NCBI GenBank assembly: GCA_032906705.1
Contig: JAJTZC010000004.1
Span: 1-64,000 of the forward strand
Source of the DNA: DASPPF01 sp032906705
Lineage (GTDB): Archaea; Thermoproteota; Nitrososphaeria; Nitrososphaerales; Gagatemarchaeaceae
DNA: 64,000 bases
Direction: 5' to 3'
Part shown: positions 14,682-24,723 of the stretch, one piece after another
How the letters are laid out: each line of letters begins with the position of its first letter
Position numbering within the stretch: the first letter of the stretch is position 1
The notes under the pieces: model-generated
What the model was told of the DNA's origin: nothing
The model's input: the letters and a program-made list of their open reading frames with translations, nothing else
Databases searched by the model: none
Position numbers and translations under genes: made by a program

Positions 14682-16845
14682 TTGGATTTGCTTAATTTAT
14701 GGGCATCCTCGGTTCTGTTCCTATTTCTTATAACGGCGGGCATCCCCTTTTTCTCATCGTCGGCACTTCAAGCCTTTGGCTCTCCTGCGACGAGCGAACG
14801 GATTGTTTCAGAGGGCCGGGCGGCGAACGATTTTGGAGACAACACTGTCAACAACATTGCCTTTCCAGCGGGCAAAGTTAACACGAGTAACCTACTTCCG
14901 GTGGCAGAGTCGCCCGAATTTTCCGGCTCTCCTTCTGCTTTGCCTCATCGATTCGAGCAACCTTCCGACGACCCGCCAACCCTGAGCATAGTTTCAGAGT
15001 TCGGAGGACTGCCAGTCCTTTCTCCGTTCGACATTCAGATCGCCGCCGGCCCGGGCCACATCATGGAAATGGCTGGCGGCGTGGGAGGGATCTGGAGGAG
15101 GCAGGGCTCTTCTGCGACCCCGGTGAGAAATTTTACTCTGTCTTCCTTCTTCAGGACTGGTCCCGTTGACGACCCGGGCCTGTTATTCGACAATTCAAGC
15201 AGAAGATGGTTCGCTACCACCCAGGACTACGACAACCACGGTTTCGCCTTGGCAGTCTCGAGCGGCGAAGACCCACAGCTTTCTCCTTGGACTATCTACA
15301 GATTTGCAACGCCAAACGGACGCTCTGGTGATCGCCCTATCATGGGGATAAGCGCCAACAAGATAGTCGTGTCGGTGAACGTTCCGGGTGTCTCTTTCTG
15401 GATTATCGACAAGAACAGTCTGCTTACGGGCGGCTCTGCCAATTACAGTATTCATTGGCGCGGTGATGCATCTCTACTCCGTCCTGTCCAATCCCTAGGC
15501 TCTACTTCAACGGTATACATGGTGAGGACGTTTTTCGGTGCAACAGGAACGCCTGACAAAATTCAGGTATTCTCGGTGACGGGGCTTCCGCCTACACCAA
15601 CGATTACCAATCAAAACATTACAATCTCAGATTACAGACTTCCACCATATTCAGCGGAGCAACTAGGTTCGAACAACGTAATCCACACGACGACGGCATA
15701 TCTAGACGACGCCGTCTGGTTCAACGGGAAGTTGTGGCTTGCTTTGCTCGTAGGATGTAGAGCGCAACCCAACCTCTCTTGCGTCCGTTTGATTGAGATT
15801 GACACAACAACATATTCAGTCACCCAAGACTTTGAAATCCCCTCTTCGGCGGGCAGATACTACACTTTCCCAGCTATGCGCACCAACAGATTTGGCGACC
15901 TCATTGTGGTCTTCGGCTACTCTTCTCCGTCCGAGTATCCGGGTCTGATGATAGCAGCGCAGACCGCAGGAGACCCACCAGGAACACTTGAGGGACCAGT
16001 CGTGCTGATTGCAGGAACGAGCCCGACGTGTCCTGGACCTTTTGTCAATGTAACCTGCGGCTTTCGGGACTATTTTTGGCGCGGCCATCGACCCATCGGA
16101 TCCGACGCTGGTGTGGGTAGACGGGGCCTATGGCACAATGAATCAGTGGGCAACCGCCATAGCTGCCATCGGAACCAGATTTACTTTGAGCCTTAACTTT
16201 TCTATCCAGGGGGGTGGATCTGGGTATGTCGCGCCAACATTGACGTACATGGCCAGCGGAAATCCGACAACGGCGACGCTCAGCGCTTCGCCAACCCTAT
16301 CCACGTACTACGTTGATGCCGGTAGCAGATGGAACGTAACGGACCCCCTTGTTGGGTCATCGTCCAGCGAACGATGGACGGCGATTCAGTCGGCCACTGG
16401 AATAGCAACGTCTAACAGAGAACTCAGCATCACGTACGCTCATCAGTACGGTTTAACGATGGCCTCCGGCCCCTTTCCACCTCAGCTATCGACAACAGTC
16501 CTCCCGCCAGGCCAAGGGTCTATCACCTACACGTACGACGCGACCTCTGGGTCCGTCCGGTTTGGAACAGTGCGGACAATATACGTCCCGCCCGGAACAG
16601 TGGTGTCCCTGGCGGGCGTGCCGTCCTCCGGTTCCGGATTCGATTATTGGTATATCGACACGCCGCTGGGCGTATTGCAGAGTTTCAACAACCCGGAATC
16701 TGTTACTGTTAATAGGCCGTTGGAAGTAGTCGGAAACTTTGTCCAAGTCATATCAAAGTACATCGAGTTGGCTATTTTCTTTGTACTCATTGTGGGTTTG
16801 CTTCTCTTTGTCCGAGAATTGAGGAAACGACGTCCTAAGACTTAA
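14682..16845 (+). pseudogene. Secreted, membrane-anchored protein with a frameshift
   Basis: Two frames together encode about 720 residues. The first (14682-16196) opens with a signal-like helix (SSVLFLFLITAGIPFFSSS) and has beta-propeller-like repeats (DPGLLFDNSSRRWFATTQD, FRTGPVDD). At the T run near 16070-16074 one T too many breaks the frame. Dropping it continues smoothly as DYFGAAIDPSDPTLVWVDGAY into the second frame, which ends with a membrane helix (YIELAIFFVLIVGLLLFV) and a basic tail at 16845. The likely product is a surface protein held by a C-terminal anchor. The shift may be a real mutation, a sequencing error in the homopolymer, or programmed. The gene lies in the repeat-bracketed accessory stretch. 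Confidence 0.75.
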
Positions 16846-17064
16846 TCGAAACGATCTTCAGACACGAAGCAGGAAGCCGAGCCCATGACCACTTTCGACG
16901 TGGCAATTCTCGCCAGCCAGACGCCAAACCTCGGCCAGTTAGAAGACCTAGCGGACCGGCCCGGACGGAAACTGTCATCCACAAGAAAAATTGTCACCAA
17001 TTCTCCTCGGACTACGAGCCCTGTGGCCTGAAAGACCGTTAACATAACGACAGCAAGTGTTGCC

Positions 17065-17091
17065 TTTCTCGGCGAAGGCGCAATGAACCCC
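17065..17091 (+). repeat. Dispersed motif, copy A
   Basis: Core GAAGGCGCAATGAACCC, preceded by TTTCTCGGC exactly as in copy C. The ATG at 17083 opens a 15-codon frame beginning Met-Asn-Pro and ending at 17130. Confidence 0.7.
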
Positions 17092-17139
17092 AAGACACCA
17101 CACGATTACACGATCAAAGCCTCATCTTAATGGGAATTA

Positions 17140-17167
17140 GCAGATGATAGTGCTTAAGACCAACCCA
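17140..17167 (+). repeat. Direct repeat, copy 3 (partial)
   Basis: GCAGATGATAGTGCTTAAGA followed by CCAACCC shares GATGATAG-GCTTAAG-CCAAC with copies 1 and 2. It probably includes the DP2 promoter. Confidence 0.55.
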
Positions 17168-17183
17168 AGGCCAAACTAAACGA

Positions 17184-20100
17184 ATGTCCTTCTCCGCGGA
17201 TGAAGCGTGGGCGAGGGCGAAGACGCTCGCTCCCTTTCCCAGCCGCCTAACCGACTACTACAGGGACATTCTCTCACAGTATGAAGCTGCCTTCACCGCG
17301 GCCGGCGCCGCCAGATCGAAAGGAATGGACCCGAAACGCGAGGTGGAGTCCAAGACGGTCTTCGACCTTGCGGACCGAGTCAACCAAATGCTTGGGCTCG
17401 GTCAGTTCGAAGGCCTCACGGAGAGGCTGAGAGAACTCCTGAAGTCAACTACAAAGGAAAAGGCCGCTTTGACAATCTCACAGGAGATTGCCCTAGGCAA
17501 GTTTGGCACCATGCAGAAGGAAGCCGCGCTCAGCTACGGGGTCAGGGCCGGCCTGGCCGTGATGACCGACGGCGTCACCGTGGCGCCGATTCAAGGAATC
17601 TACAACATCTCAATAAAGCAGAACGACGACAACAGCAGCTACGCTTCTGTCTCTTACGCGGGGCCGATACGCTCCGCGGGCGGTACGGAAGCCGCGTTCT
17701 CGCTCGTCATAGCCGACGTGACCGCGAAGAAGCTGGGCCTGTCCAGCTACAGGGCGACAACAGCAGAAATCGACAGGTTCGCCGAGGAGATGCGGATCTA
17801 TGAAAGGGAGGTCGGCAACTTCCAGTACAAGGTCACAGACGACGACATCCGGCTCGCAATCTCAAACATGCCTGTTGAGATAGACGGCGTCGAGACAGAC
17901 CCAATCGAGGTCGTAGTACACAGGAACCTCAAGCGAGTGAGCACCGACAGGCTCCGTGGCGGGGCGCTCCGCGTCCTCAACGACGGGATTGTCGGCAGGG
18001 CACACAAGCTCGCCAAAAAACTGTCAAGCCTCAACATCGCGGGATGGGAGTGGCTCGCCGATCTAAAAGGCGGTACCCAGCAGTCCACTAACGAGACAGA
18101 GCAACCCGGCGCGCACTTCGAGGAGGTGATATCGGGCAGGGCGGTGCTGTCCATGCCACGAAGGAAGGGTGGGTTCCGTCTCCGTTATGGCAGGTCGATG
18201 AACACCGGCCTCTCTGCAATCGGCATTCATCCGGCTGTGGCAGTTCTGCTCGACTACCCCGTCGTCGCCGGGACCCAAGTCAAGGTCGACGTGCCCGGCA
18301 AGGCTGCGACCATCGCGTTTGTGGATTCGATTGAAGGGCCCACAGCCCTACTAGACGACGGAACGGTGAGAAAGGTTTCTTCCATCCACGAAGCCGAAGA
18401 TCTTCGGGACAAGCTGGTGAGGATAATCGACTTGGGGGATGTTCTAATCAGTTACGGCGATTTTCTGGAGAACAACAAGAACCTGTCGCCGTCTCCTTAC
18501 GTCGCGGAGTGGTGGGCTCAGGACCTCAAGCGGGCAGTGGAGTCTATCCAAGAATCAGCGACGAAGCTGGAAGAAGCTGGAATCACATCCGAACACCTTT
18601 CGGCCCTGTCGTCCGCTCAGGCCGTGCCCGAGGCATCGGAAGCGCTCAAGATCTCGCGGACTCTTGGCATTCCACTTCATCCGAGTTACACTCCAAGGTT
18701 CGACAGGCTTACCACGACCGATTTGATTGAGCTGAGGAACAACTGCACGAAGAGTGGTCGTGACATCGAAGTGAATATCACATCGAACCACATCCAATGG
18801 ATACTGCAGAACTCCCTCCTCGAACACCGAGTCGAGTCCTCAAAGGCGCTGATTGTCGGAGACACCGCCTTGGTGCTGTCCGAGTTGCTTCGCATCGGTT
18901 CTGGCGACGCATCACCCAGTGACGCGCCAGATACTCTCGAATTAGTGCGCCAGCTTTCCGGAATACGCCTTGGCAGGCAGACCACAGCAACAATTGGCAT
19001 CAGGGTCGGGAGGCCAGAGAAGGCGATGACTAGACGACTGAAACCCCCAGTCCACACACTGTTCCCAGTAGGGAGCGAGGGAGGACCGTGGAGAGACATC
19101 TTGGCGGCGGCGAAGGAACGAGAGATAGACATCGAGGTGGTGAACCTGGTGTGCCCCGAATGCAATGAAAGACGGCTCTCCACAACATGCGACATCTGCG
19201 GGGAGCAAACGCAGAGATTCAGAACCTGCTCCCGGTGCGGCCTCTCCACGGCGGAACCGTCTTGCCCGAATTGCAAGGCCAAGACTAACGCATATTCCAC
19301 GATGCATTTCGGAATCAAAGCGAAGCTGGACGCGGTGCGGTCGAGGTTTCCCTACGACCACACGAAACCAATCAAAGGGGTCAGGGGGCTGACCAGCGAG
19401 TCCAAGACTCCAGAGCCTCTCGAAAAGGGAATCATCAGGAGCAGACACGACGTCTTCGTCTACAAGGACGGGACGCTTCGAATCGACGTCACCAACGCAC
19501 CGTTGACACACTTCCGACCTTCAGACGTGCACCTCGGAGCCCAGAAGCTGGTGGCTCTTGGATACGACTTCGACCACGAGGGGAGGCCGCTCACTGATGA
19601 GACGCAGGTCCTGGAGCTGAAACCTCAAGACACCATCGTCCCCATCGATATCTCCAAAGACCTGCTCAGGATGGCCCAGTTCGTCGACGACGAACTTCAG
19701 AAATTCTACGGGCTCCCCGCATTCTACAACGCCCAGACGCCCGATGACATGCTGGGGAAGATCATCATCGGCCTTGCGCCACACACTTCCGTGGGGGTCG
19801 TGGGCAGGATAATCGGGTTCTCATCGGCTGAGGTCTGCTTTGCAAACCCGTGCTGGCACGCAGCGAAGAGACGCGACTGCGACGGTGACGGCGATTCACT
19901 GCTCCTCCTCCCCGACGCCCTCCTCAACTTCTCAATCGAATTCATCCCCAACCAGATTGGCGGGCTGATGGACACACCATTGTTGATACAGCCAATCCTG
20001 ATACCATCCGAGGTCGACGAACAGGCCCACAATTTCGACGTCGCAACGAAATACCCGAGAGAGTTCTACGAGAAGACCCAAGGCTCCCCTGCTGCATCGG

Positions 20101-20666
20101 CGGTGGGCGGTATGATCGAATTGATTGGGTCCAGGCTGGCTGACGAGAACCAATTCTACGGGTACGGCTTCACGCACGGGACCACGTCCCTCACGATCAA
20201 GAGGTCGAGAGGGGCCTATTCCACCTTGAGGACCCTCTCGGAGAAGATTTCGAAACAGATCGAAGTCGCTTCCAAGGTGGAGGCCGTTTCAACAAAGGAG
20301 GTCGTCGAGTCGATAATCCGGACGCACCTGATCCGCGACATAATGGGGAACGCAAAGAAGTACGCAAGCCAGGCCTTCAAGTGTAAGAAGTGCGGGGGCA
20401 CAATCCGAAGGCCTCCAGTTTCATGGGTCTGTCCGTTCTGCGGAGGACCAATCAAGGAGACGCTAACCCGCGCATCAGTGGAAAAATACCTCGCAATCGC
20501 CCAGAGGCTCGCAAAGGAATACGACATCGACCCATACCTTCGCAGCCGTCTTCTCGTGATTCAGAGGGAGTTGGACCAGCTCTTCCAGGGAGAAAGGAAA
20601 GCCGACCAGCTGGAGTTGACCGACTTCATCGCGCCAACCGTGTCGGGAGGACAGGCATCAACGTAG
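17184..20666 (+). CDS. dp2: DNA polymerase D large subunit DP2
   Basis: 1160 residues, the normal intein-free length. The catalytic Asp residues lie in KRRDCDGDGDSLLLLPDALL (about residue 900), the two-barrel active site shared with multisubunit RNA polymerases. A cysteine-rich zinc module runs from CPECNERRLSTTCDICGE to CRTCSRCGL-like pairs and CPNCKAK (about 655-700), and a C-terminal zinc ribbon is CKKCGG...CPFCGG (about 1070-1090). It is the synthesising subunit of PolD, with DP1 as partner. It is usually close to or next to DP1; here 10 kb and an accessory insertion separate them. Confidence 0.97.
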   Translation: MSFSADEAWARAKTLAPFPSRLTDYYRDILSQYEAAFTAAGAARSKGMDPKREVESKTVFDLADRVNQMLGLGQFEGLTERLRELLKSTTKEKAALTISQEIALGKFGTMQKEAALSYGVRAGLAVMTDGVTVAPIQGIYNISIKQNDDNSSYASVSYAGPIRSAGGTEAAFSLVIADVTAKKLGLSSYRATTAEIDRFAEEMRIYEREVGNFQYKVTDDDIRLAISNMPVEIDGVETDPIEVVVHRNLKRVSTDRLRGGALRVLNDGIVGRAHKLAKKLSSLNIAGWEWLADLKGGTQQSTNETEQPGAHFEEVISGRAVLSMPRRKGGFRLRYGRSMNTGLSAIGIHPAVAVLLDYPVVAGTQVKVDVPGKAATIAFVDSIEGPTALLDDGTVRKVSSIHEAEDLRDKLVRIIDLGDVLISYGDFLENNKNLSPSPYVAEWWAQDLKRAVESIQESATKLEEAGITSEHLSALSSAQAVPEASEALKISRTLGIPLHPSYTPRFDRLTTTDLIELRNNCTKSGRDIEVNITSNHIQWILQNSLLEHRVESSKALIVGDTALVLSELLRIGSGDASPSDAPDTLELVRQLSGIRLGRQTTATIGIRVGRPEKAMTRRLKPPVHTLFPVGSEGGPWRDILAAAKEREIDIEVVNLVCPECNERRLSTTCDICGEQTQRFRTCSRCGLSTAEPSCPNCKAKTNAYSTMHFGIKAKLDAVRSRFPYDHTKPIKGVRGLTSESKTPEPLEKGIIRSRHDVFVYKDGTLRIDVTNAPLTHFRPSDVHLGAQKLVALGYDFDHEGRPLTDETQVLELKPQDTIVPIDISKDLLRMAQFVDDELQKFYGLPAFYNAQTPDDMLGKIIIGLAPHTSVGVVGRIIGFSSAEVCFANPCWHAAKRRDCDGDGDSLLLLPDALLNFSIEFIPNQIGGLMDTPLLIQPILIPSEVDEQAHNFDVATKYPREFYEKTQGSPAASAVGGMIELIGSRLADENQFYGYGFTHGTTSLTIKRSRGAYSTLRTLSEKISKQIEVASKVEAVSTKEVVESIIRTHLIRDIMGNAKKYASQAFKCKKCGGTIRRPPVSWVCPFCGGPIKETLTRASVEKYLAIAQRLAKEYDIDPYLRSRLLVIQRELDQLFQGERKADQLELTDFIAPTVSGGQAST

Positions 20667-20793
20667 AAGGCGAGAAAGAGAAACTCGCGCTCTTGAAGAA
20701 CGTGTCCGTCCCCATCGAAGCGTAGACTGATAGCGCGGAGTCAACACGCGAGGGCGCTAACCTTAAGAACGGTCGGCCAGTCGTCGGGCTTCG

Positions 20794-20961
20794 ATGAGCA
20801 GCAAGAAGAAGAGCAACGCACCTATGCCCGCTTCAAGCGCAGGCCTCCTCACATTCTTCAACGAAGCTACCGAAGGCGTGAAGATAAAGCCTGAAATCGT
20901 GCTCATAGCCTCAATTTCACTAATCGCCGCTTCAATTGTCGTTAACATATTCTTCAGATGA
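20794..20961 (+). CDS. Preprotein translocase Sec61 beta subunit
   Basis: 55 residues, so easily missed. The order is typical of archaeal Sec61 beta: basic N-terminus MSSKKKSNAPMPASSAGL, then LTFFNEATEGVKIKPEIVL, then one membrane helix (VLIASISLIAASIVVNIFF) at the very end. It is the non-essential third subunit of the SecYE channel in the cytoplasmic membrane. A TATA-like CTTAAG lies about 30 bases upstream (20761-20766). Its stop overlaps the start of the DUF2070 gene, so both membrane proteins are cotranscribed. Confidence 0.9.
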   Translation: MSSKKKSNAPMPASSAGLLTFFNEATEGVKIKPEIVLIASISLIAASIVVNIFFR

Positions 20962-22729
20962 GACGCAGCGCCCAAACGGACCGTCGCCGACAGAGGCTCT
21001 TGCGGCGAGATACAGACACCTTTTCGTGCTGCCTTCCAAGGGACCCCTCGCCGTCCTGACGGCGGGAACCTCTCTCGCGGTGATCTTCGTTGCCACAAAG
21101 TGGCACCCGTCATTGGTGGCCGCCGCGTTAGCTCTTCTGCTGGCACTCTTAGTCCCAGCCGTAATCTCAGGGACGTCAAGGCTAATCGACCCAAAAACAA
21201 TCGCGACCTACAGGAGGAGCCTAGCAACCACATTCGCCGGCGCACTGATTTGGATGGTCTCCACTTCCATCGGGTTGGCCTACGCCCTTCTTTCTCATGC
21301 GGACCGACCTCTTGGGAACGCCTTCATCTTCGGGGCCTTCCTATGTGGAGGATTCACGACATTGGTAATCAACGGGGCATTCGTCGATCGGTTTCCAGCC
21401 TCGATATGCTTGGGTTCACTGTACCCGGCCATCACCTTGGCGGCCGTGCTGTTAGCTGGCGGGGTAGGCTACAGCAGCTACGCCGCGCTTCCGGGTGCAG
21501 TCGCATTCGCCATTCTGGCACTCTTCACGATAACGCTGAACCGGAGAAAGACAAGCCGCGGCCACAACTCGATCAAGCTGTTCCAGGCATTCATGAAGAC
21601 TTGGGCAAACGACGACGCATCCGATTTGGAGGCGATCATCAATTCGCACGCCGAACAGTCCCAAATTTCCTCCAAAGTGTTCCGATTTCAGCGCGCTGAC
21701 GGTGACATTTTCGTCGTGATGCCTGGGGTCCACCCGGGCCCATTCTATCCGGTGGGGAGCTACAACTTGCCTGGCCTGGTCTCCCACAATTTCGAGGGTG
21801 CAGGTTCCGTGCTTACGTTGCACAGGCCCGGGGGGCACGAAAGGAACCTGGCTACGAACGCCGAAGCCGAGGAATACGCGCGAAGGCTACGGGACTTCGC
21901 AACATCCGTGAGCTTGGCGCCGGAGTGGGCGAGGATCAAAGGCCCGGTGGTCGGCGGAGTTGACACCGCAACCGCAACGTCGAGCGCGCTCGCCAAAGAC
22001 ATGCTCCTGACAATCTCGTTCGCTCCCCACGGGTCTGACGACTTGGACCTCGAATCGGAGAGACGACTCGCGGACGTCGCATCGGCCGAAGGGTGTGACG
22101 TAGCCGTAGTTGATGCTCACAACTCAATCGACCATAAGGCGGGAAAACTGGACCCGAACGATCCGCGCTGGCTCCGACTCATACAGGACACCAAGAAAGC
22201 GAAGGCCGAGGTGTTCAGGATAGGGTACGCACATTCGCGAGAGGCAGACTTCCCAGCAGCGGGAGACATCACCAAGAACGGCCTCGGCCTGGCGATGCTG
22301 GAGGTTCAAGGAATCAAGTGGGTCTTAGCCCTCGCCGACGCGAACAACGCAATTCCCAGCCTGCGCGGCGCCATCTCCGCCGCGTTGGAATCCGCGGGTT
22401 ACAAGCTCTTGGAGTTCTGCACGTCCGACAGCCACGACCTAGCTGCGCGGGGCCTCACCGTCAACCGAGGATACAAAGCACTGGGGGAGGCGACACCAGC
22501 AGACACCATAGCCAAGGTGACCGTCGACCTCGCCAAACTCGCCGAGACACGCCTAGCCGTCTGCAGGTACGGTTCTGGCACGATGACAAGCAGTGCGAAC
22601 ATCTTCGGCGCCAAGGCACTCCAGGAGTTCGCCCGAATCGCACAAGATGGCTCTGGCTTCGCCAAGCGGTACGCAGCCTTCGCAACCCCCTTTCTTTTCA
22701 TCTTGCTCGTTACAGGCCTAATCATCTGA
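20936..22729 (+). CDS. DUF2070 family membrane protein
   Basis: 597 residues. The N-terminal 200 residues hold about six membrane helices and one more closes the protein (ATPFLFILLVTGLII). The large soluble domain between them has conserved-looking VVMPGVHPGPFYPVGSYNLPG, VVDAHNSIDHKAGKL and SCTSDSHDLA-like segments, rich in His and Asp and suggestive of a metal site. DUF2070 proteins are archaeal and uncharacterised. I keep the TTG start at 20936 because no better one exists before the conserved region; it overlaps Sec61 beta by 26 bases. Confidence 0.85.
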   Translation: MSLTYSSDETQRPNGPSPTEALAARYRHLFVLPSKGPLAVLTAGTSLAVIFVATKWHPSLVAAALALLLALLVPAVISGTSRLIDPKTIATYRRSLATTFAGALIWMVSTSIGLAYALLSHADRPLGNAFIFGAFLCGGFTTLVINGAFVDRFPASICLGSLYPAITLAAVLLAGGVGYSSYAALPGAVAFAILALFTITLNRRKTSRGHNSIKLFQAFMKTWANDDASDLEAIINSHAEQSQISSKVFRFQRADGDIFVVMPGVHPGPFYPVGSYNLPGLVSHNFEGAGSVLTLHRPGGHERNLATNAEAEEYARRLRDFATSVSLAPEWARIKGPVVGGVDTATATSSALAKDMLLTISFAPHGSDDLDLESERRLADVASAEGCDVAVVDAHNSIDHKAGKLDPNDPRWLRLIQDTKKAKAEVFRIGYAHSREADFPAAGDITKNGLGLAMLEVQGIKWVLALADANNAIPSLRGAISAALESAGYKLLEFCTSDSHDLAARGLTVNRGYKALGEATPADTIAKVTVDLAKLAETRLAVCRYGSGTMTSSANIFGAKALQEFARIAQDGSGFAKRYAAFATPFLFILLVTGLII

Positions 22730-22745
22730 GAAAGGGATTTAGAGC

Positions 22746-23393
22746 GTGAAGACTCGGACGGGCATAGTGGCCAAACCCGGTCCGAAAGGGACCCTCATAG
22801 GCATCGAAGGCATAGACGCGGCCGGCAAACGCACGCAGACGTCGCTTCTCGCTGGTTGGCTGCGCGAAAAAGGGGTCGACACAGGCGTAACTTCGTTTCC
22901 TGACTATTCGACGAGTATAGGTCGTGAAATCCAAGGCTTCTTGCGTGGAGGAAGAGACTATCCAGCAGAGGTTCGGCACATTCTATTCGCGGCGAACCGT
23001 TGGGAAAACAAGGGCAAGCTGCAGACGATGCTGGCCAAGCACCGCGCGGTGCTTGTCAACCGCTACACGGAGTCCAACCTCGCCTATGGGATAGCAAACG
23101 GCCTGCGCCTGGACTGGCTTCTAAACCTCGAAGCCGGCCTACCAAAGACAGACTTGGTCCTGGTCCTCAATGCGCATCCCTCGATTCTCTACGGAAGGAG
23201 AGGCTCGACCAAAGACAGATACGAGCGGAGTGTGGACGTGCAGGAGAAGGCACGAGACGCATATGAAGAGCTCGCCGGAAGGTTAGGATGGAGAATAATC
23301 GACGCTTCAAAGAGCATCCATGCAACGCACCGCTTGGTCGCGTCGGCGGTGTCGGGGCTTCTCTTCTCGGAACATGGGGAAGTGCAGGAATGA
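22746..23393 (+). CDS. tmk: Thymidylate kinase
   Basis: 215 residues. The P-loop GIEGIDAAGKRTQTSLLAGWL, the dTMP-site segment TSFPDYSTSIGREI, the LFAANRWEN motif and VLVNRYTESNLAYG identify dTMP kinase, which makes dTDP for DNA synthesis. The GTG start lies 16 bases after DUF2070. Its stop overlaps the next ATG (ATGA), so it is coupled to the HD phosphohydrolase, which could balance dNTP pools. ThyX for the preceding step is at 4039. Confidence 0.92.
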   Translation: MKTRTGIVAKPGPKGTLIGIEGIDAAGKRTQTSLLAGWLREKGVDTGVTSFPDYSTSIGREIQGFLRGGRDYPAEVRHILFAANRWENKGKLQTMLAKHRAVLVNRYTESNLAYGIANGLRLDWLLNLEAGLPKTDLVLVLNAHPSILYGRRGSTKDRYERSVDVQEKARDAYEELAGRLGWRIIDASKSIHATHRLVASAVSGLLFSEHGEVQE

Positions 23394-24685
23394 TTCTGAA
23401 ACCAATTGCCGAAATCAGGGACCCAGTCCACGGATACATCAAGATAACCGAGGCCGAACGTGAATTGATAGACTCCCCTTTCGTCCAGAGACTCAGGAGA
23501 ATCCACCAGCTGGCGGGCGCATATCTCGTCTACCCTGGGGCAGTGCACACCCGTTTTGACCACGTAATCGGCGCCATGCATGTGGCCGGGCAGATTGCCG
23601 AGGCCCTGTCCCAACAGGTGGGCCTCTCAACCGACCAGATACAGGAAATCAGATTCGCGGCTCTCCTGCACGATGTCGGCCACGGTCCATTCTCCCATAT
23701 GTACGAGGAGGTGCTGGCCGACAAGACCGACGTGACGCACGAAGACATCTCACAACGAATAGTCTCCGAGACCTCGATCAGCGACATCCTGAACAGGCAC
23801 GGGTTCTCTCCGAGGAAGATGTCTGCCTTCGCCGTCGGAAAGCAGACCGCCAAGCCCCAGTTCATGAACGAAATCATAGCAGGCGGCCTGAGCGCCGACA
23901 TAATGGACTACCTCGTCCGCGACTCGTACTTCACCGGAGTGGAATACGGAAAGGTCGACATACAGAGGGTGATCGACTCGCTCCGCGTCGCGGAGAAGAG
24001 CCTCGCCATCGACAACGCGGCGCTCTACGCCTTCGAGGCCCTGCTCCTGGGGAGGTACGAGATGTTCAAGGCGGTCTACTTCCACAGGACGGTCAGAGCG
24101 GCAGAACTCATGCTGGTCAACTCGATGAAGCTGGCCGACAACGCCCTTCACCTGACCGACCTTTCGGACATCAACGATTACTTGGAGATGACCGACGAGA
24201 CTGTACTGCACAATCTGGTCTCCCTCGACCCAAGCAGCCCGGAGATGGAGGAGGCGAAGCGACTCGCGATCGACTTCAGGGACAGGCGCCTGATGAAGTG
24301 CGTCTTCGAGCAGCTGCTTCAGAGGAAGGACAGGGTTGTGGAACAGCTCTTCGAGAGGAGCCGCATGAGGGACCAAGTGGTTCTCGGCATCGCTGAAAGG
24401 GCGAAGGTCAACAGGTTGCACGTCTACCTCGACATCTCGACCACCCCGTCAGTCCCCTACACCTCAGCAAGGGAGGCGCCGACCTCGATCAAGGTAGTCT
24501 TCGGCGAAGGCAAGAAGCGCACGCACCGCACAGTGCCGCTCTCCGAACTCCCGTTGGTCGGCTCCATAGCCGGGTTCACGGACATGCTTCGGATATACAC
24601 GACCGCGGAGGACAGGGCGCCGGTCGAGAAGGCAACAGCACGGCTGTTCTCCGACCAGGGCTACATGACCAAGATCTCCGTCTGA
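23390..24685 (+). CDS. HD-domain phosphohydrolase (dNTPase/SAMHD1-like)
   Basis: 431 residues. The start IRDPVHGYIKITEAERELIDSPFVQRLRRI and the metal motif HTRFDHVIGAMHVAG ... LLHDVGHGPFSHMYEE are typical of the dGTPase/SAMHD1-like HD group, and ADIMDYLVRDSYFTGVEYG completes the site. Such enzymes split dNTPs to nucleoside and triphosphate, though members with other substrates exist. The ATG at 23390 overlaps the tmk stop, supporting a joint role in nucleotide homeostasis. Activity is inferred, not shown. Confidence 0.88.
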   Translation: MILKPIAEIRDPVHGYIKITEAERELIDSPFVQRLRRIHQLAGAYLVYPGAVHTRFDHVIGAMHVAGQIAEALSQQVGLSTDQIQEIRFAALLHDVGHGPFSHMYEEVLADKTDVTHEDISQRIVSETSISDILNRHGFSPRKMSAFAVGKQTAKPQFMNEIIAGGLSADIMDYLVRDSYFTGVEYGKVDIQRVIDSLRVAEKSLAIDNAALYAFEALLLGRYEMFKAVYFHRTVRAAELMLVNSMKLADNALHLTDLSDINDYLEMTDETVLHNLVSLDPSSPEMEEAKRLAIDFRDRRLMKCVFEQLLQRKDRVVEQLFERSRMRDQVVLGIAERAKVNRLHVYLDISTTPSVPYTSAREAPTSIKVVFGEGKKRTHRTVPLSELPLVGSIAGFTDMLRIYTTAEDRAPVEKATARLFSDQGYMTKISV

Positions 24686-24723
24686 ATCCGCGGCGTCTAA
24701 AAGACCAGTCAAGCTCATCCCAA

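Larger units (their letters stand above)
16846..17183. other. Intergenic stretch before DP2 with motif copy A and repeat copy 3
   Basis: 338 bases. It holds the dispersed motif at 17065-17091 and the shortened third direct repeat at 17140-17167, whose GCTTAAG is placed like a TATA box about 29 bases before the DP2 ATG. An 83-codon minus frame (16842-17093) exists, but I do not trust it as a gene. Confidence 0.6.

Noticed and set aside
16842..17093. Minus-strand ORF of 83 codons starting in motif copy A
   Set aside because: No ribosome site, poor composition, and it lies over the repeat; its Gly-Phe-Ile-Ala-Pro start is explained by the motif itself.
17184..20666. Intein in DP2
   Set aside because: The length is normal and the catalytic region reads through without intein blocks.
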